Assembly: GCA_022013685.1 (NCBI GenBank) | Contig: JAKLPV010000085.1 | Location: 93,858 to 157,857, forward strand | Reading direction: 5' to 3' | Source: Anaerolineae bacterium | GTDB taxonomy: Bacteria; Chloroflexota; Anaerolineae; Anaerolineales; Villigracilaceae | DNA: 64,000 bases | Part shown: in pieces, positions 17,262-25,203 of the stretch | Numbering within the stretch: the stretch's first letter is position 1 | How the letters are laid out: the number at the start of each line of letters is the position of its first letter | Notes under the pieces: model-generated | Databases searched by the model: none | Seen by the model: only the letters and a program-made list of their open reading frames with translations | Told to the model about the DNA's origin: nothing | Translations under genes and position numbers: made by a program

Positions 17262-18026
17262 TTACTTTCCGGCGCTGAACGAATAGCGGATAACGTTTTT
17301 GGAGCAATTGTCGACGCAGGTTCCGCACAGGATGCATTCGGGGTGTTCCATCTTTTCAATCTGTACCATTGCATTTACGTCGAGACTCATTGGGCAGTTG
17401 TAGGTACATTTTTTGCAATCAGAGCAAGCCGAAGCGTCCGCTGTCAGCCGCAGGGAGGGCCAGGCGAAGCGGTTGCGAATCCAGCGTCCGATGACCATGA
17501 AGGGCGCCATCCAGCAGATGGTATGGCAGCCTGCGCGCCGGCCAACCAGCATTGCCAGGCCCAGAAACAGGGCGATGACAGCGTAATAGATGATGTACGC
17601 GATAAAAATGGGCCGATCAGGGGAACCAGCCACAGAAATTCCGCCCTGGGTGTGCATCAGCAAATCGACGCTGTGGTAGCCGCCCGCGCTGATCACCAGC
17701 CAGACAATCAGCGAAACCCAGGGGATCCAAACCAGCCATTTGATCCAGTCGATTTTCTTGCCGTTGACTGCTTGATTGTTGACCGGCTCGACGATCTCTT
17801 GCATCCCACCTGCCGGGCAAACCCATCCGCACCAGGCGCGGCCGAGGAAAAGCGATGCGATGAACATCAGCCCGAACATGGCCAGACTGCCGTTGACAAT
17901 GCCTTGCGAAGAAGCATCGACGATGACGTAGGGCGAAAAGAAATTCATCGTTAGCGGAAAAGCGAGAAAAGCGAGAATAATCAGCGCTTTGCGAATGTGC
18001 TGGCGTTTGGGGAGTTGTTTGAGCAT
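17262..18026 (-). CDS. NapH/NosR-like membrane protein with two 4Fe-4S centres
   Basis: 254 residues. Five hydrophobic segments surround the FLGRAWCGWVCPAGG motif (residues ~60-75), typical of NapH/NosR/RnfC-type quinol-linked ferredoxin membrane proteins, and a second Cys pair in AGCHTICWMAPF. The C-terminal cytoplasmic domain holds CSDCKKCTYNCPM and CILCGTCVDNCSK, giving two 4Fe-4S clusters. Start at 18026 with AGAAAGG upstream, 12 bases after the PadR gene. It probably moves electrons between the quinone pool and a soluble carrier such as the flavodoxin of the same operon. Confidence 0.9.
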   Translation of the reverse strand: MLKQLPKRQHIRKALIILAFLAFPLTMNFFSPYVIVDASSQGIVNGSLAMFGLMFIASLFLGRAWCGWVCPAGGMQEIVEPVNNQAVNGKKIDWIKWLVWIPWVSLIVWLVISAGGYHSVDLLMHTQGGISVAGSPDRPIFIAYIIYYAVIALFLGLAMLVGRRAGCHTICWMAPFMVIGRWIRNRFAWPSLRLTADASACSDCKKCTYNCPMSLDVNAMVQIEKMEHPECILCGTCVDNCSKNVIRYSFSAGK

Positions 18027-18038
18027 GGGACAGCCTTT

Positions 18039-18596
18039 CTATTCCTGCGGGACCTGCCCACTCTTAATCCGTTCGATGACGCTTTCGGCCCATTGAAGGT
18101 TGGACCGCATGTTGGCTAGGCCATTTTCGAGGGTCAGCAGCCAGAAGAAATGCTCGCGCGGGGAGGGGATCTCCCGCTGGTACGGACCAAGTTGGCCGCC
18201 AACCTGGTCATACTGGCTCAAAATAGCGCGCATGATGGCCGCATAGCCCTCGAATTTGGCCAGAATTTCCGCGTCTGATAACTGCCCGCTGAAAAATACC
18301 TGAATCAGCGGCGCGCTGCGCGGCTCTCCCATCGGCGGCGGGCCGGACAACCATTCCCGCAAAGCGGCGCGCCCGGCCTCGGTGATGTGGTAAACCTTGC
18401 GGTCGGGGCGGTCCTCCTGGGGAATTTTTTCCATTTCTGCGAAACCCTGCTCGGTCAGCCGCGCCAGGGTGCGGTAAATCTGGCTCTGGTCGGCGGGCCA
18501 GAAGTGGCGGATGGATGTGTCAAAAATCTTTTTCAGGTCGTAGCCTGTGTACGGGTGGTAGTTGAGAAAGCCAAGGATGGCATGGTCAAGGGACAT
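18039..18596 (-). CDS. PadR-family transcriptional regulator
   Basis: 185 residues from the ATG at 18596 (GGAAG upstream). The winged helix reads DHAILGFLNYHPYTGYDLKK, then SQIYRTLARLTEQGFAE and DRKVYHITEAGRAALREWL, the standard PadR signature. The C-terminal helical half (residues ~95-185) is the Vir-like dimer domain of long PadR proteins. It is the first gene of the operon running down to 11030 and probably represses it and itself. Two dyads lie just upstream. Confidence 0.92.
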   Translation of the reverse strand: MSLDHAILGFLNYHPYTGYDLKKIFDTSIRHFWPADQSQIYRTLARLTEQGFAEMEKIPQEDRPDRKVYHITEAGRAALREWLSGPPPMGEPRSAPLIQVFFSGQLSDAEILAKFEGYAAIMRAILSQYDQVGGQLGPYQREIPSPREHFFWLLTLENGLANMRSNLQWAESVIERIKSGQVPQE

Positions 18597-18612
18597 ATTG
18601 GACTTCCATAAT

Positions 18613-18675
18613 ATAGGATTTTGCATATATTATACTAGTCCTATTTATCTGTCAAGGATGACAAATGTCATTTGT
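18613..18675. promoter_or_regulatory. two dyads upstream of the PadR gene, candidate operators
   Basis: ATAGGA (18613-18618) faces TCCTAT (18639-18644) across an AT-rich core containing TGCATATATTATA. Further out ACAAATG-T-CATTTGT (18661-18675) is a perfect 15-base palindrome. PadR proteins commonly bind dyads at their own promoter. Which dyad is the operator cannot be told. The rest of the 220-base divergent gap toward 18820 shows nothing else clear. Confidence 0.6.
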
Positions 18676-18819
18676 TTCGAAAACGGACATTCTCGATGTT
18701 GTTGGAGCCTGCTTTTTGGATAGTACGATTGGGTGGAATCATGCAAATGCCTGCGTGCTACAATAAAAAGTGTTTTTGTTCACAATCGATTTGAACCGGC
18801 CAGGCCAAAGGAGATTGTT

Positions 18820-20475
18820 ATGTTTGCGAAACCCAGGCTTTCACGATGTTTACTCGGTACTTTTCTTGCCATGCTGATCTTGCTGACGACTCTCTTCTTG
18901 CCACAAGTGGGTCTGGCCCAGGCGGATAATCAGGCCCATCCCGACCAACCTGTCAAATTGATTTTCATTCATCACTCGACCGGCGAAAACTGGCTGACCG
19001 ATGGTTACGGTGATCTGGGCCGCACCCTGGCTGAGAATAATTATTTTGTCAGCGACACTAATTATGGCTGGGGGCCAGACAGCATCGGCGACCGCACCGA
19101 CATCCCAAACTGGACGGAATGGTTCCGCAGCGAGCAAACGTCCACTTATATGGCGGCTTTGTTCCGCGAGAGTGGCCAGCACGCCAATTACACACGCACC
19201 TTTGGTGACCCCGGCGGTGAGAATGTCATCATCCTGTTCAAATCATGTTTCCCCAACTCGGCCCTCGAGGGCGGCCCCGGTGATCCGCCCGACCCGGATG
19301 GTTGGCTCAGTGTCGGCCATGCCAAGTATGTTTACAACGAAATCTTGCAATACTTTGCCACCCGGCCCGACAAACTATTCATCGTCATCACTGCCCCGCC
19401 GCTTTCGGATGGCACTTATGCCGCCAATGCGCGCGCTTTTAATAACTGGCTGCTCAACGATTGGTTGGGTGAGAACGGCTATTCCCTCAACAATGTTGCC
19501 GTTTTTGATTTCTACACCGTGCTGACCAGCCCGGATGCCCACCATCGCTACGCCAACGGGCAAATCGAACACGCCACCACATCTCGAAATACCCTGGCCT
19601 ACCCATCCGGCGACGATCACCCGTCAGAGCAGGGCAGCCGCAAGGCGACCGATGAATTTATCGGATTGCTCAATTTCTACTACCAGCGTTGGCTGGCGGA
19701 AAACCCGCCCTCGGCGCTACCCTCGGGCCTGGCTACCGTTGAGTTTGAGTCGACTCAACCCGCAGCCGCTGTCCCGCTGCCCCCGGCCACGCTCGGTCAG
19801 ATCGACGATTTTGAGACTCCCTCCGGCTGGCAGGCTTTCGCAGATGGCGCTGCGCCTACCACCATTACCTGCGCTCCGGTCAACGATAAAGCCAAAAGCG
19901 GAACATCTTCGCTGCAAATCGATTTCGATGTTGCCCCATCCAGTTGGGCCACCTGCACCCTTTTCTTCGACCAGCCCCAGGACTGGAGCGCCGCCGAGAG
20001 CCTTGCCTTTGAGCTGCTGGCTGGCGCGGCCCGTTTCAACATCGACCTCTACGTTGGGGCGGAGGATGCGCGCGCGACCTATGCCTATAGCGCCGAATCC
20101 CTGTCCGTAACCGCGGATACCTGGGTTCCCTATGAATTGCGCTGGGAACAATTCCGCCGCGTCGCTTGGGAGGAAAATGCCGGGGCGGCTTTCGCCCAGC
20201 CTGAACAGGTGAGCGGAATTGCTTTCGGCTTCAATACCGATTCAGGACAATCCTTGCGCGGCCAGGCCTGGATCGACGATCTGCACCTTGTGAGCCGTTC
20301 GCAGAGCCAGGCCAACCCTGAAGCGGCGCAACCGTCCCAACCTGAAGAAGAACCGACCTCATCCTTGCCGATCAGCCGGCCGTGTGCATCCAGCCTGGCC
20401 GCGCCATTGGCCCTGATTGGGTTTATCGCCTGGCAAAGGAGACACAAGCATGACGATAAGCGTCGTGATCGTTGA
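18820..20475 (+). CDS. secreted SGNH-like protein with C-terminal carbohydrate-binding-type domain and membrane tail
   Basis: 551 residues from the ATG at 18820 (AAAGGAG upstream). A signal peptide ends near VGLAQA (residue ~35). The body has FIHHSTGENWL (block I-like Ser) and DDHPSEQGSRKATDEF (D-x-x-H block V-like), suggesting an SGNH/GDSL-type esterase. From residue ~325 a beta-rich domain (IDDFETPSGWQAF ... AWIDDLHLVSR) resembles CIA30/CBM11-type jelly rolls. The C-terminus has Pro/Glu-rich sequence, PCASSLAAPLALIGFIAW and then a basic tail, like a sortase- or rhombosortase-type anchor. The gene's last 26 bases overlap the response regulator gene. Substrate unknown. Confidence 0.75.
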   Translation: MFAKPRLSRCLLGTFLAMLILLTTLFLPQVGLAQADNQAHPDQPVKLIFIHHSTGENWLTDGYGDLGRTLAENNYFVSDTNYGWGPDSIGDRTDIPNWTEWFRSEQTSTYMAALFRESGQHANYTRTFGDPGGENVIILFKSCFPNSALEGGPGDPPDPDGWLSVGHAKYVYNEILQYFATRPDKLFIVITAPPLSDGTYAANARAFNNWLLNDWLGENGYSLNNVAVFDFYTVLTSPDAHHRYANGQIEHATTSRNTLAYPSGDDHPSEQGSRKATDEFIGLLNFYYQRWLAENPPSALPSGLATVEFESTQPAAAVPLPPATLGQIDDFETPSGWQAFADGAAPTTITCAPVNDKAKSGTSSLQIDFDVAPSSWATCTLFFDQPQDWSAAESLAFELLAGAARFNIDLYVGAEDARATYAYSAESLSVTADTWVPYELRWEQFRRVAWEENAGAAFAQPEQVSGIAFGFNTDSGQSLRGQAWIDDLHLVSRSQSQANPEAAQPSQPEEEPTSSLPISRPCASSLAAPLALIGFIAWQRRHKHDDKRRDR

Positions 20476-21103
20476 TGACCATCCCATCGTCCGCGCTGGA
20501 ATGCGCGCCATCCTGAATTCTGCCGGCGACATCAATATTCTGGGAGAAGGCGTCAATGGCGCAGATGCCCTGCGCCTGGTGGTTGAACTGCGGCCGGATG
20601 TGTTGGCCCTGGATGTGCAGCTTCCCGATCTGAATGGGCTGGAAGTGACGCGTCAGTTGCGCCAAAAAGGCAGCTCCACGGCTGTACTTATTCTCACGGC
20701 TCACGATGACTCTCAAACGGTTTTTGGGTTGCTGCAAAGCGGCGCGGTCGGTTATGTGCTAAAAGATGAGGCGCTGGAGACGCTGGTCAGTGCAGTGCGG
20801 GTTGCGGCGCGCGGTGAAACCTGGCTCAGTCCGGCGGTTGCCCGCCAGGTGGTGAATCGCGCAGTCGCAGGAGGCCCGGCTTCTCATCCGGCAGGTATTC
20901 CAAAAGAAGTTTCCGCGTTAACCGCGCGCGAGTCCGAAGTATTGCGCCTGATTGCGCGCGGCCTGGATAATACAGCCATCGCTCAGGAACTCTGCCTCAC
21001 CAAGCGGACTGTCCAGAATCACATCAGCAATATTTACGGCAAGCTGGGGGTCAGCTGCCGCACAGAAGCCGCCCTGTTTGCCGTCCACTCCGGGCTGGGG
21101 TAG
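20450..21103 (+). CDS. NarL/FixJ-family response regulator
   Basis: 217 residues. The receiver has VIVDDHPIVRAGM (acidic pocket), ALDVQLPDLNG (phosphoacceptor Asp), ILTAHD and VLKDEAL (Lys). The LuxR-type helix-turn-helix at the C-terminus reads LTARESEVLRLIARGLDNTA followed by IAQELCLTKRTVQNHISNIY. The ATG at 20450 has AAAGGAG inside the end of the preceding secreted-protein gene (26-base overlap), so the two are co-expressed. The cognate kinase is the next gene. Confidence 0.95.
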   Translation: MTISVVIVDDHPIVRAGMRAILNSAGDINILGEGVNGADALRLVVELRPDVLALDVQLPDLNGLEVTRQLRQKGSSTAVLILTAHDDSQTVFGLLQSGAVGYVLKDEALETLVSAVRVAARGETWLSPAVARQVVNRAVAGGPASHPAGIPKEVSALTARESEVLRLIARGLDNTAIAQELCLTKRTVQNHISNIYGKLGVSCRTEAALFAVHSGLG

Positions 21104-21135
21104 CCATCCTTTGTGATGGAATGCAGAGACTCGCG

Positions 21136-23316
21136 ATGAAGTTCAGAGAGCGCATTATCTCCACCTTTTTGGTTTTGTTGGCTATTTCCCTACCCGCGCT
21201 GGCGGGCTATGTGGTCTATGACCAGTTGCGTACGCCTGTTTTCGAGGCCAGCCTGGAGGTGGAAACCGGCAGAATCCTGGCCGTGGAGCAGGATTCTTAT
21301 GCCAACTGGTCCGGATTCTGGACGGGCGACATCCTCCTTTCGATCAACGGCGCGCCGTATCCGCAATGGCCGTCCGAAGTGGGCAATTACCCGGCCCGGG
21401 TCCGGCGCGGAACGCAGGTGCTAACCCTGGAGATGCCGTTGGTAGCAATGGCAACCCTGAATTTGGCTTCTCTGCTCAATGGGCTGCTGGTCGCGCTGAC
21501 GTTTTGGGGTGTTGGCGTCTTTTTGCTCTGGCGGCGCTTTCAACAGTATGCGCTGCGACTTTTTTTCCTTTTGACCCAGAGCATCGGGATTGGCCTGTTG
21601 TTTTTCCTGGCCTATCCAGATGTCTCAAGGCGCCCAGCATGGATGGCGGTTTTGATTAGCCTTGGTTTTCATTGCGCCGCCGCGCTGGTGGTTCATTATT
21701 ACCTGACCTTCCCGGTGGTTTTAGGCAGTTCAAGCCAGCGGCGCTGGACAATGGCAATTGTGTATGGCTTGATGTTGGTTGCCCTGGCCTACCGCCTATC
21801 TTCCACCCGGGCCGGTCTGCAAATCAGCTTTTTCTACAATACTTTGGAGCTTATTGTCGCTGTCGGGCTGGCGGCCTATGTTTATCGCTCTCGCGCAAGT
21901 TCCGATGACCGCCGCCGCCTGCGCATTATCGTTTTTGGCAATATCGCATCCCTGGCACCCTTGTTCATCCTGTATCTTCTGCCCACCATCCTCGGCATTC
22001 CCAGGGTTCCCGATTGGGTTGTGGGACCCTTCATCATCATTACGCCTTTGTGTTATTTGGTGGCGATTGCACGCCATCACCTGTTCGGCATCGACCGCCT
22101 GCTAAACCGGACATTGGTTTACGCCGCCCTCTGGTTGGGAATCCTGCTCATCTATCTAGGGCCGTTCCTGCTGATTGTTCGTTTTGCGCCGGGCGATTGG
22201 CTGGCGCAAATGCTGGTTTCCGCCGGATTAACCCTGCTTGTGGGCATGGCTTTCGAGCGCACAAAAAATACTTTGCAGCGCGTGGTGGATCGCATCTTCT
22301 ATGGCGGTTGGTACGATTATCCCGCCGTGATTGAGAGCGCAACCCGCGCCTTGGCCGGCTGCACCGAGCGCGGACAACTTGCCGAGGTGCTGACCCGCGA
22401 GGTGCCGGGCTTGATGCAGTTGCAAAGCGCCGAATTGCATTTCGATGAAGATGTCCCCCCGGCCGCAGATCGCTTCAATTTATCTTTCCAGGGAAAAACG
22501 CGCGCGCATTGGATGCTTTCCCCACACTGTGATCGCGACGAATTGACCGATTCTGACCGCCGCATCCTGGAGACGCTTGCCTGTCAGGCGGAGATTGCCC
22601 TGGGAAATGTACTGCTCATCGAAACCCTGCGCACTCAGCTGAATGAAATCCGCGCCAGCCGCGAGGCCTTGTCGCAGGCCCAGCATCGCCTGCTGCGCTC
22701 GCGCGAAGAAGAACGCGCCCGCCTGGCGCGCGACCTGCATGACGGGCCGCTCCAGGCCTTGATCGGGTTGAACCTGCAATTGGGCTTGCTCCAGCCCAAA
22801 GTGGCCGATTCAACCGCTTTGCAAGAAATGCGTGCCGAGGTGCGCACTCTCCTGACCGATCTGCGCGGAGTTTGTTCGGAACTGCGCCCGCCGATGCTCG
22901 ATATGCTGGGGCTGGCCGCCGCCCTGCGTTCCCTGGCCGAAGACTGGTCGACGCAATCGGGTGTGGCAGTGCATCTCGATCTGCCGGATCTGTCTGCCCT
23001 GCCGCCCCTTCCAGGTGATACCGCTGTCAACCTGTATCGCGTGGCGCAGGAGGCGCTCGCCAACGTCGCCAGGCACGCCGGGGCCAGTCGGGTCAATATC
23101 TGCCTCGCGGGCAGGGAAGACGGGATCAGGCTGATCGTCGATGATGATGGCCGTGGATTTACCCCCCCGGGCGAAATCGGCGAACTGACTTCCTCGGGTC
23201 ACTTCGGGCTGGTCGGCTTGCGCGAACGCGTCAACCTGATCGGGGGCAAACTCAGCCTGGACTCTGTGCCGGGGCGCGGTACGCGCATCCAGGTCGAGTG
23301 GCGGCCCCCAGGCTGA
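21136..23316 (+). CDS. membrane sensor histidine kinase (NarL-type) with extracytoplasmic PDZ-like domain
   Basis: 726 residues from 21136; an ATG at 21121 is possible. After one N-terminal helix comes a PDZ-like segment (residues ~25-95, SGFWTGDILLSINGAPYPQW), then about eight hydrophobic helices (~100-380), a GAF-like region, and a HisKA_3 dimerisation helix LARDLHDGPLQALIGLNLQL carrying the phospho-His. The ATPase has VAQEALANVARHAG (N box), VDDDGRGF (G1) and GHFGLVGLRERV (G2). HisKA_3 kinases pair with NarL-type regulators such as the gene 32 bases upstream. The PDZ input suggests sensing of unfolded or exported protein ends. Confidence 0.92.
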   Translation: MKFRERIISTFLVLLAISLPALAGYVVYDQLRTPVFEASLEVETGRILAVEQDSYANWSGFWTGDILLSINGAPYPQWPSEVGNYPARVRRGTQVLTLEMPLVAMATLNLASLLNGLLVALTFWGVGVFLLWRRFQQYALRLFFLLTQSIGIGLLFFLAYPDVSRRPAWMAVLISLGFHCAAALVVHYYLTFPVVLGSSSQRRWTMAIVYGLMLVALAYRLSSTRAGLQISFFYNTLELIVAVGLAAYVYRSRASSDDRRRLRIIVFGNIASLAPLFILYLLPTILGIPRVPDWVVGPFIIITPLCYLVAIARHHLFGIDRLLNRTLVYAALWLGILLIYLGPFLLIVRFAPGDWLAQMLVSAGLTLLVGMAFERTKNTLQRVVDRIFYGGWYDYPAVIESATRALAGCTERGQLAEVLTREVPGLMQLQSAELHFDEDVPPAADRFNLSFQGKTRAHWMLSPHCDRDELTDSDRRILETLACQAEIALGNVLLIETLRTQLNEIRASREALSQAQHRLLRSREEERARLARDLHDGPLQALIGLNLQLGLLQPKVADSTALQEMRAEVRTLLTDLRGVCSELRPPMLDMLGLAAALRSLAEDWSTQSGVAVHLDLPDLSALPPLPGDTAVNLYRVAQEALANVARHAGASRVNICLAGREDGIRLIVDDDGRGFTPPGEIGELTSSGHFGLVGLRERVNLIGGKLSLDSVPGRGTRIQVEWRPPG

Positions 23317-23323
23317 TTTTCTC

Positions 23324-23375
23324 CCGGTACTATGCCGGAAAGTTCCGGTACCAACTCGGTACTAAACCGGTACCG
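23324..23375. promoter_or_regulatory. helically phased CCGGTAC array, candidate operator
   Basis: Five elements occur at nearly exact helical spacing: GGTAC at 23326, a degenerate CCGGAA with its GG at 23337, then GGTAC at 23347, 23358 and 23369 (steps 11, 10, 11, 11). The second and last full sites are the palindrome CCGGTACC. The array lies between the kinase gene and the lone-receiver gene, about 90 bases before the latter. Binding by the co-encoded NarL-type regulator is a guess. Confidence 0.7.
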
Positions 23376-23464
23376 GGCCTCGATGACATCCGCAGCGAAA
23401 CGGACTATCCTGCTATTGAAAGCAGGATTTTTGTTTTTATCCATCAGGAAGGATTCCCTGTCCC

Positions 23465-23839
23465 GTGACCCGCGTTTTGATCGTCGATGACCAGCCCAAC
23501 TTCCGCCGCCAGTTGCGCGCCCTACTCGAGCGCGCCGGGCTGGAAGTGGCCGCCGAAGCCGATAGCATCGCTGAAGCCGAAGCGCTGGCTCAATCCCTGC
23601 AACCCGACCTGGCGGTTGTGGATGTCCTGATGCCGGGCCTGAGCGGCATCGAAGGTACGCCGCGACTGAAGTTGCTTGCCCCCAGAATGCGCGTGATCCT
23701 GGTCAGCGCCTATCACGACCGTCTTTTGCTGGCTTCTGCGAAAGCGGCTGGAGCCGAGGCCTTCATCCCCAAAGATGAGTTGGATATGTCTGTCGCGCTC
23801 AGTTGGAACAGGAACGAGGAGAAACAAGATGAGACATAA
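23465..23839 (+). CDS. stand-alone receiver domain protein
   Basis: 124 residues beginning at a GTG (MTRVLIVDDQPNFRRQLR). It has the acidic pair DD, the phosphoacceptor in VVDVLMPGLSG, the switch Ser in ILVSAYHD and Lys in FIPKDELD, followed by only ~15 charged residues. There is no output domain, so it resembles CheY/SpoIIJ-type single receivers. It may act as a phosphate sink or protein-interaction switch for the upstream kinase. It overlaps the lipoprotein gene by 11 bases and appears co-translated with it. Confidence 0.9.
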   Translation: MTRVLIVDDQPNFRRQLRALLERAGLEVAAEADSIAEAEALAQSLQPDLAVVDVLMPGLSGIEGTPRLKLLAPRMRVILVSAYHDRLLLASAKAAGAEAFIPKDELDMSVALSWNRNEEKQDET

Positions 23840-25193
23840 CCCAAGCCTTCGACAGCGTTTGCTGTCGGTATTCACACTGATTATTCTGTCTGGCCTGCTG
23901 GCCGGCTGCGCCCCGCGAACGGCTGGCATCTCAGTCTGGATCGATGTGCCGCTGGACGGTTTGATCCTGCCGGGCGTCCAGGCCATCAACATTGACGGTC
24001 ACGCCGCCTCGCCGGGTGGCATCAGCCGCATCGAAATCTGGATTGACGGCGCGCTCCTGGCGAACATTGATAATCCGCCAACGGATGATGGTCTGGCATC
24101 CTTCCACCTCGATTGGACTCCGGCCTCGATTGGCGACTACACCATTCAGGCGGTTGCTTTCAGCCCGGACGGGTCTGCCAGCCAGCCTGATTCCGCGCGG
24201 GTTGCCTTTGGCGGTCTGGTCGAGGATGTCCAGCCGCTGTGCGCGGTTGAGGCGCTGGTTGCGCCGCTGCTCGTTTCGCCCGCTGACGGTGCGACCCTTG
24301 CGCCAGACCCGTTGCTGGCCTGGTCGTACCCGGATGGCTCCTGTCACCCTCACAGTTACAAGATCGATATTTCAGAAGATGCCTCGTTTGCTGATCTTCG
24401 CTGGGGATTTGGCACCCTGGATCACCTGGAAACGAGCCGCTCCTGGCCGCTTGCGGCGGGCCGCTGTTATTACTGGCGGGTGCTGGCCTACAGCCCAGAT
24501 GGATATGGCCCGGCCTCCGGCGCCTGGCGTTTTTGCGTTGCCGAGGCGGAAGTGACGGTCACCGAGACGCCCACACCGACCCCGCCTCCGGCCCTCGAAC
24601 CGATCATCCAGTTTTGGGCCGAACCGGCCCAAATCCAGGCTGGGGCTTGCACGACGATTAAATGGCACGTTGAAAATGTGCAGAGCATCACCTTTGGCGG
24701 CGTTCAGCAGGATTTTGACGGTTCCTACAAGGATTGCCTGTGTAAAAGTGAGCGTTATTCTTTGACGGTTACATCCCTGGATGGCACTCAGGAAAAACGC
24801 ACCGTCGATATTTCAGTCAGCGGCGTCTGTGAGACGCCCACTCCCGAAGACAACAATCCTCCACCGGCAGCAGACACCACCCCGCCGCCAACGCCTGAAC
24901 TGGTCGTGCCGGGTAACGGGTTGACTCTTTCCTGCCGTGGTTCGCAAAGCATGGCCTGGCTGCCGGTCAGTGACCCGAGCGGCATCATGCGCTACGAAGT
25001 GCAAATTGAGCGCCACGCCGGGGATGGCAGTTGGCAAACTGTATCGGGCAGCCCCTTCAGCATAAACGATAAAACCATGAGCATTCCGGTTGAGTGCGGC
25101 TGGACCTATCGCTGGCGCGTGCACGCCGTGGACGGCGCGGGCAATATTGGCGGCTGGTCGGGTTGGTTCCAATATACTGTTACGCTGGAATAG
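23829..25193 (+). CDS. surface lipoprotein with Ig/FN3-like repeats
   Basis: 454 residues. The signal peptide ends in a lipobox LLAGC (Cys ~25). Next is an Ig-like unit (IDVPLDGLILPGVQAINIDG ... VAFGG), two FN3-like units (PVLVSPADG-type openings near residues ~150 and ~355), and a small central domain with an Ala/Pro/Thr linker (VTETPTPTPPP). The two FN3-like units both end in a W-R-V strand (YYWRVLAYSPDG and YRWRVHAVDGAG). It is probably an adhesive or scaffold lipoprotein on the outer face. The start has GAGGAGAAAC inside the receiver gene. Confidence 0.8.
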   Translation: MRHNPSLRQRLLSVFTLIILSGLLAGCAPRTAGISVWIDVPLDGLILPGVQAINIDGHAASPGGISRIEIWIDGALLANIDNPPTDDGLASFHLDWTPASIGDYTIQAVAFSPDGSASQPDSARVAFGGLVEDVQPLCAVEALVAPLLVSPADGATLAPDPLLAWSYPDGSCHPHSYKIDISEDASFADLRWGFGTLDHLETSRSWPLAAGRCYYWRVLAYSPDGYGPASGAWRFCVAEAEVTVTETPTPTPPPALEPIIQFWAEPAQIQAGACTTIKWHVENVQSITFGGVQQDFDGSYKDCLCKSERYSLTVTSLDGTQEKRTVDISVSGVCETPTPEDNNPPPAADTTPPPTPELVVPGNGLTLSCRGSQSMAWLPVSDPSGIMRYEVQIERHAGDGSWQTVSGSPFSINDKTMSIPVECGWTYRWRVHAVDGAGNIGGWSGWFQYTVTLE

Positions 25194-25203
25194 CGAGGCT
25201 TGT

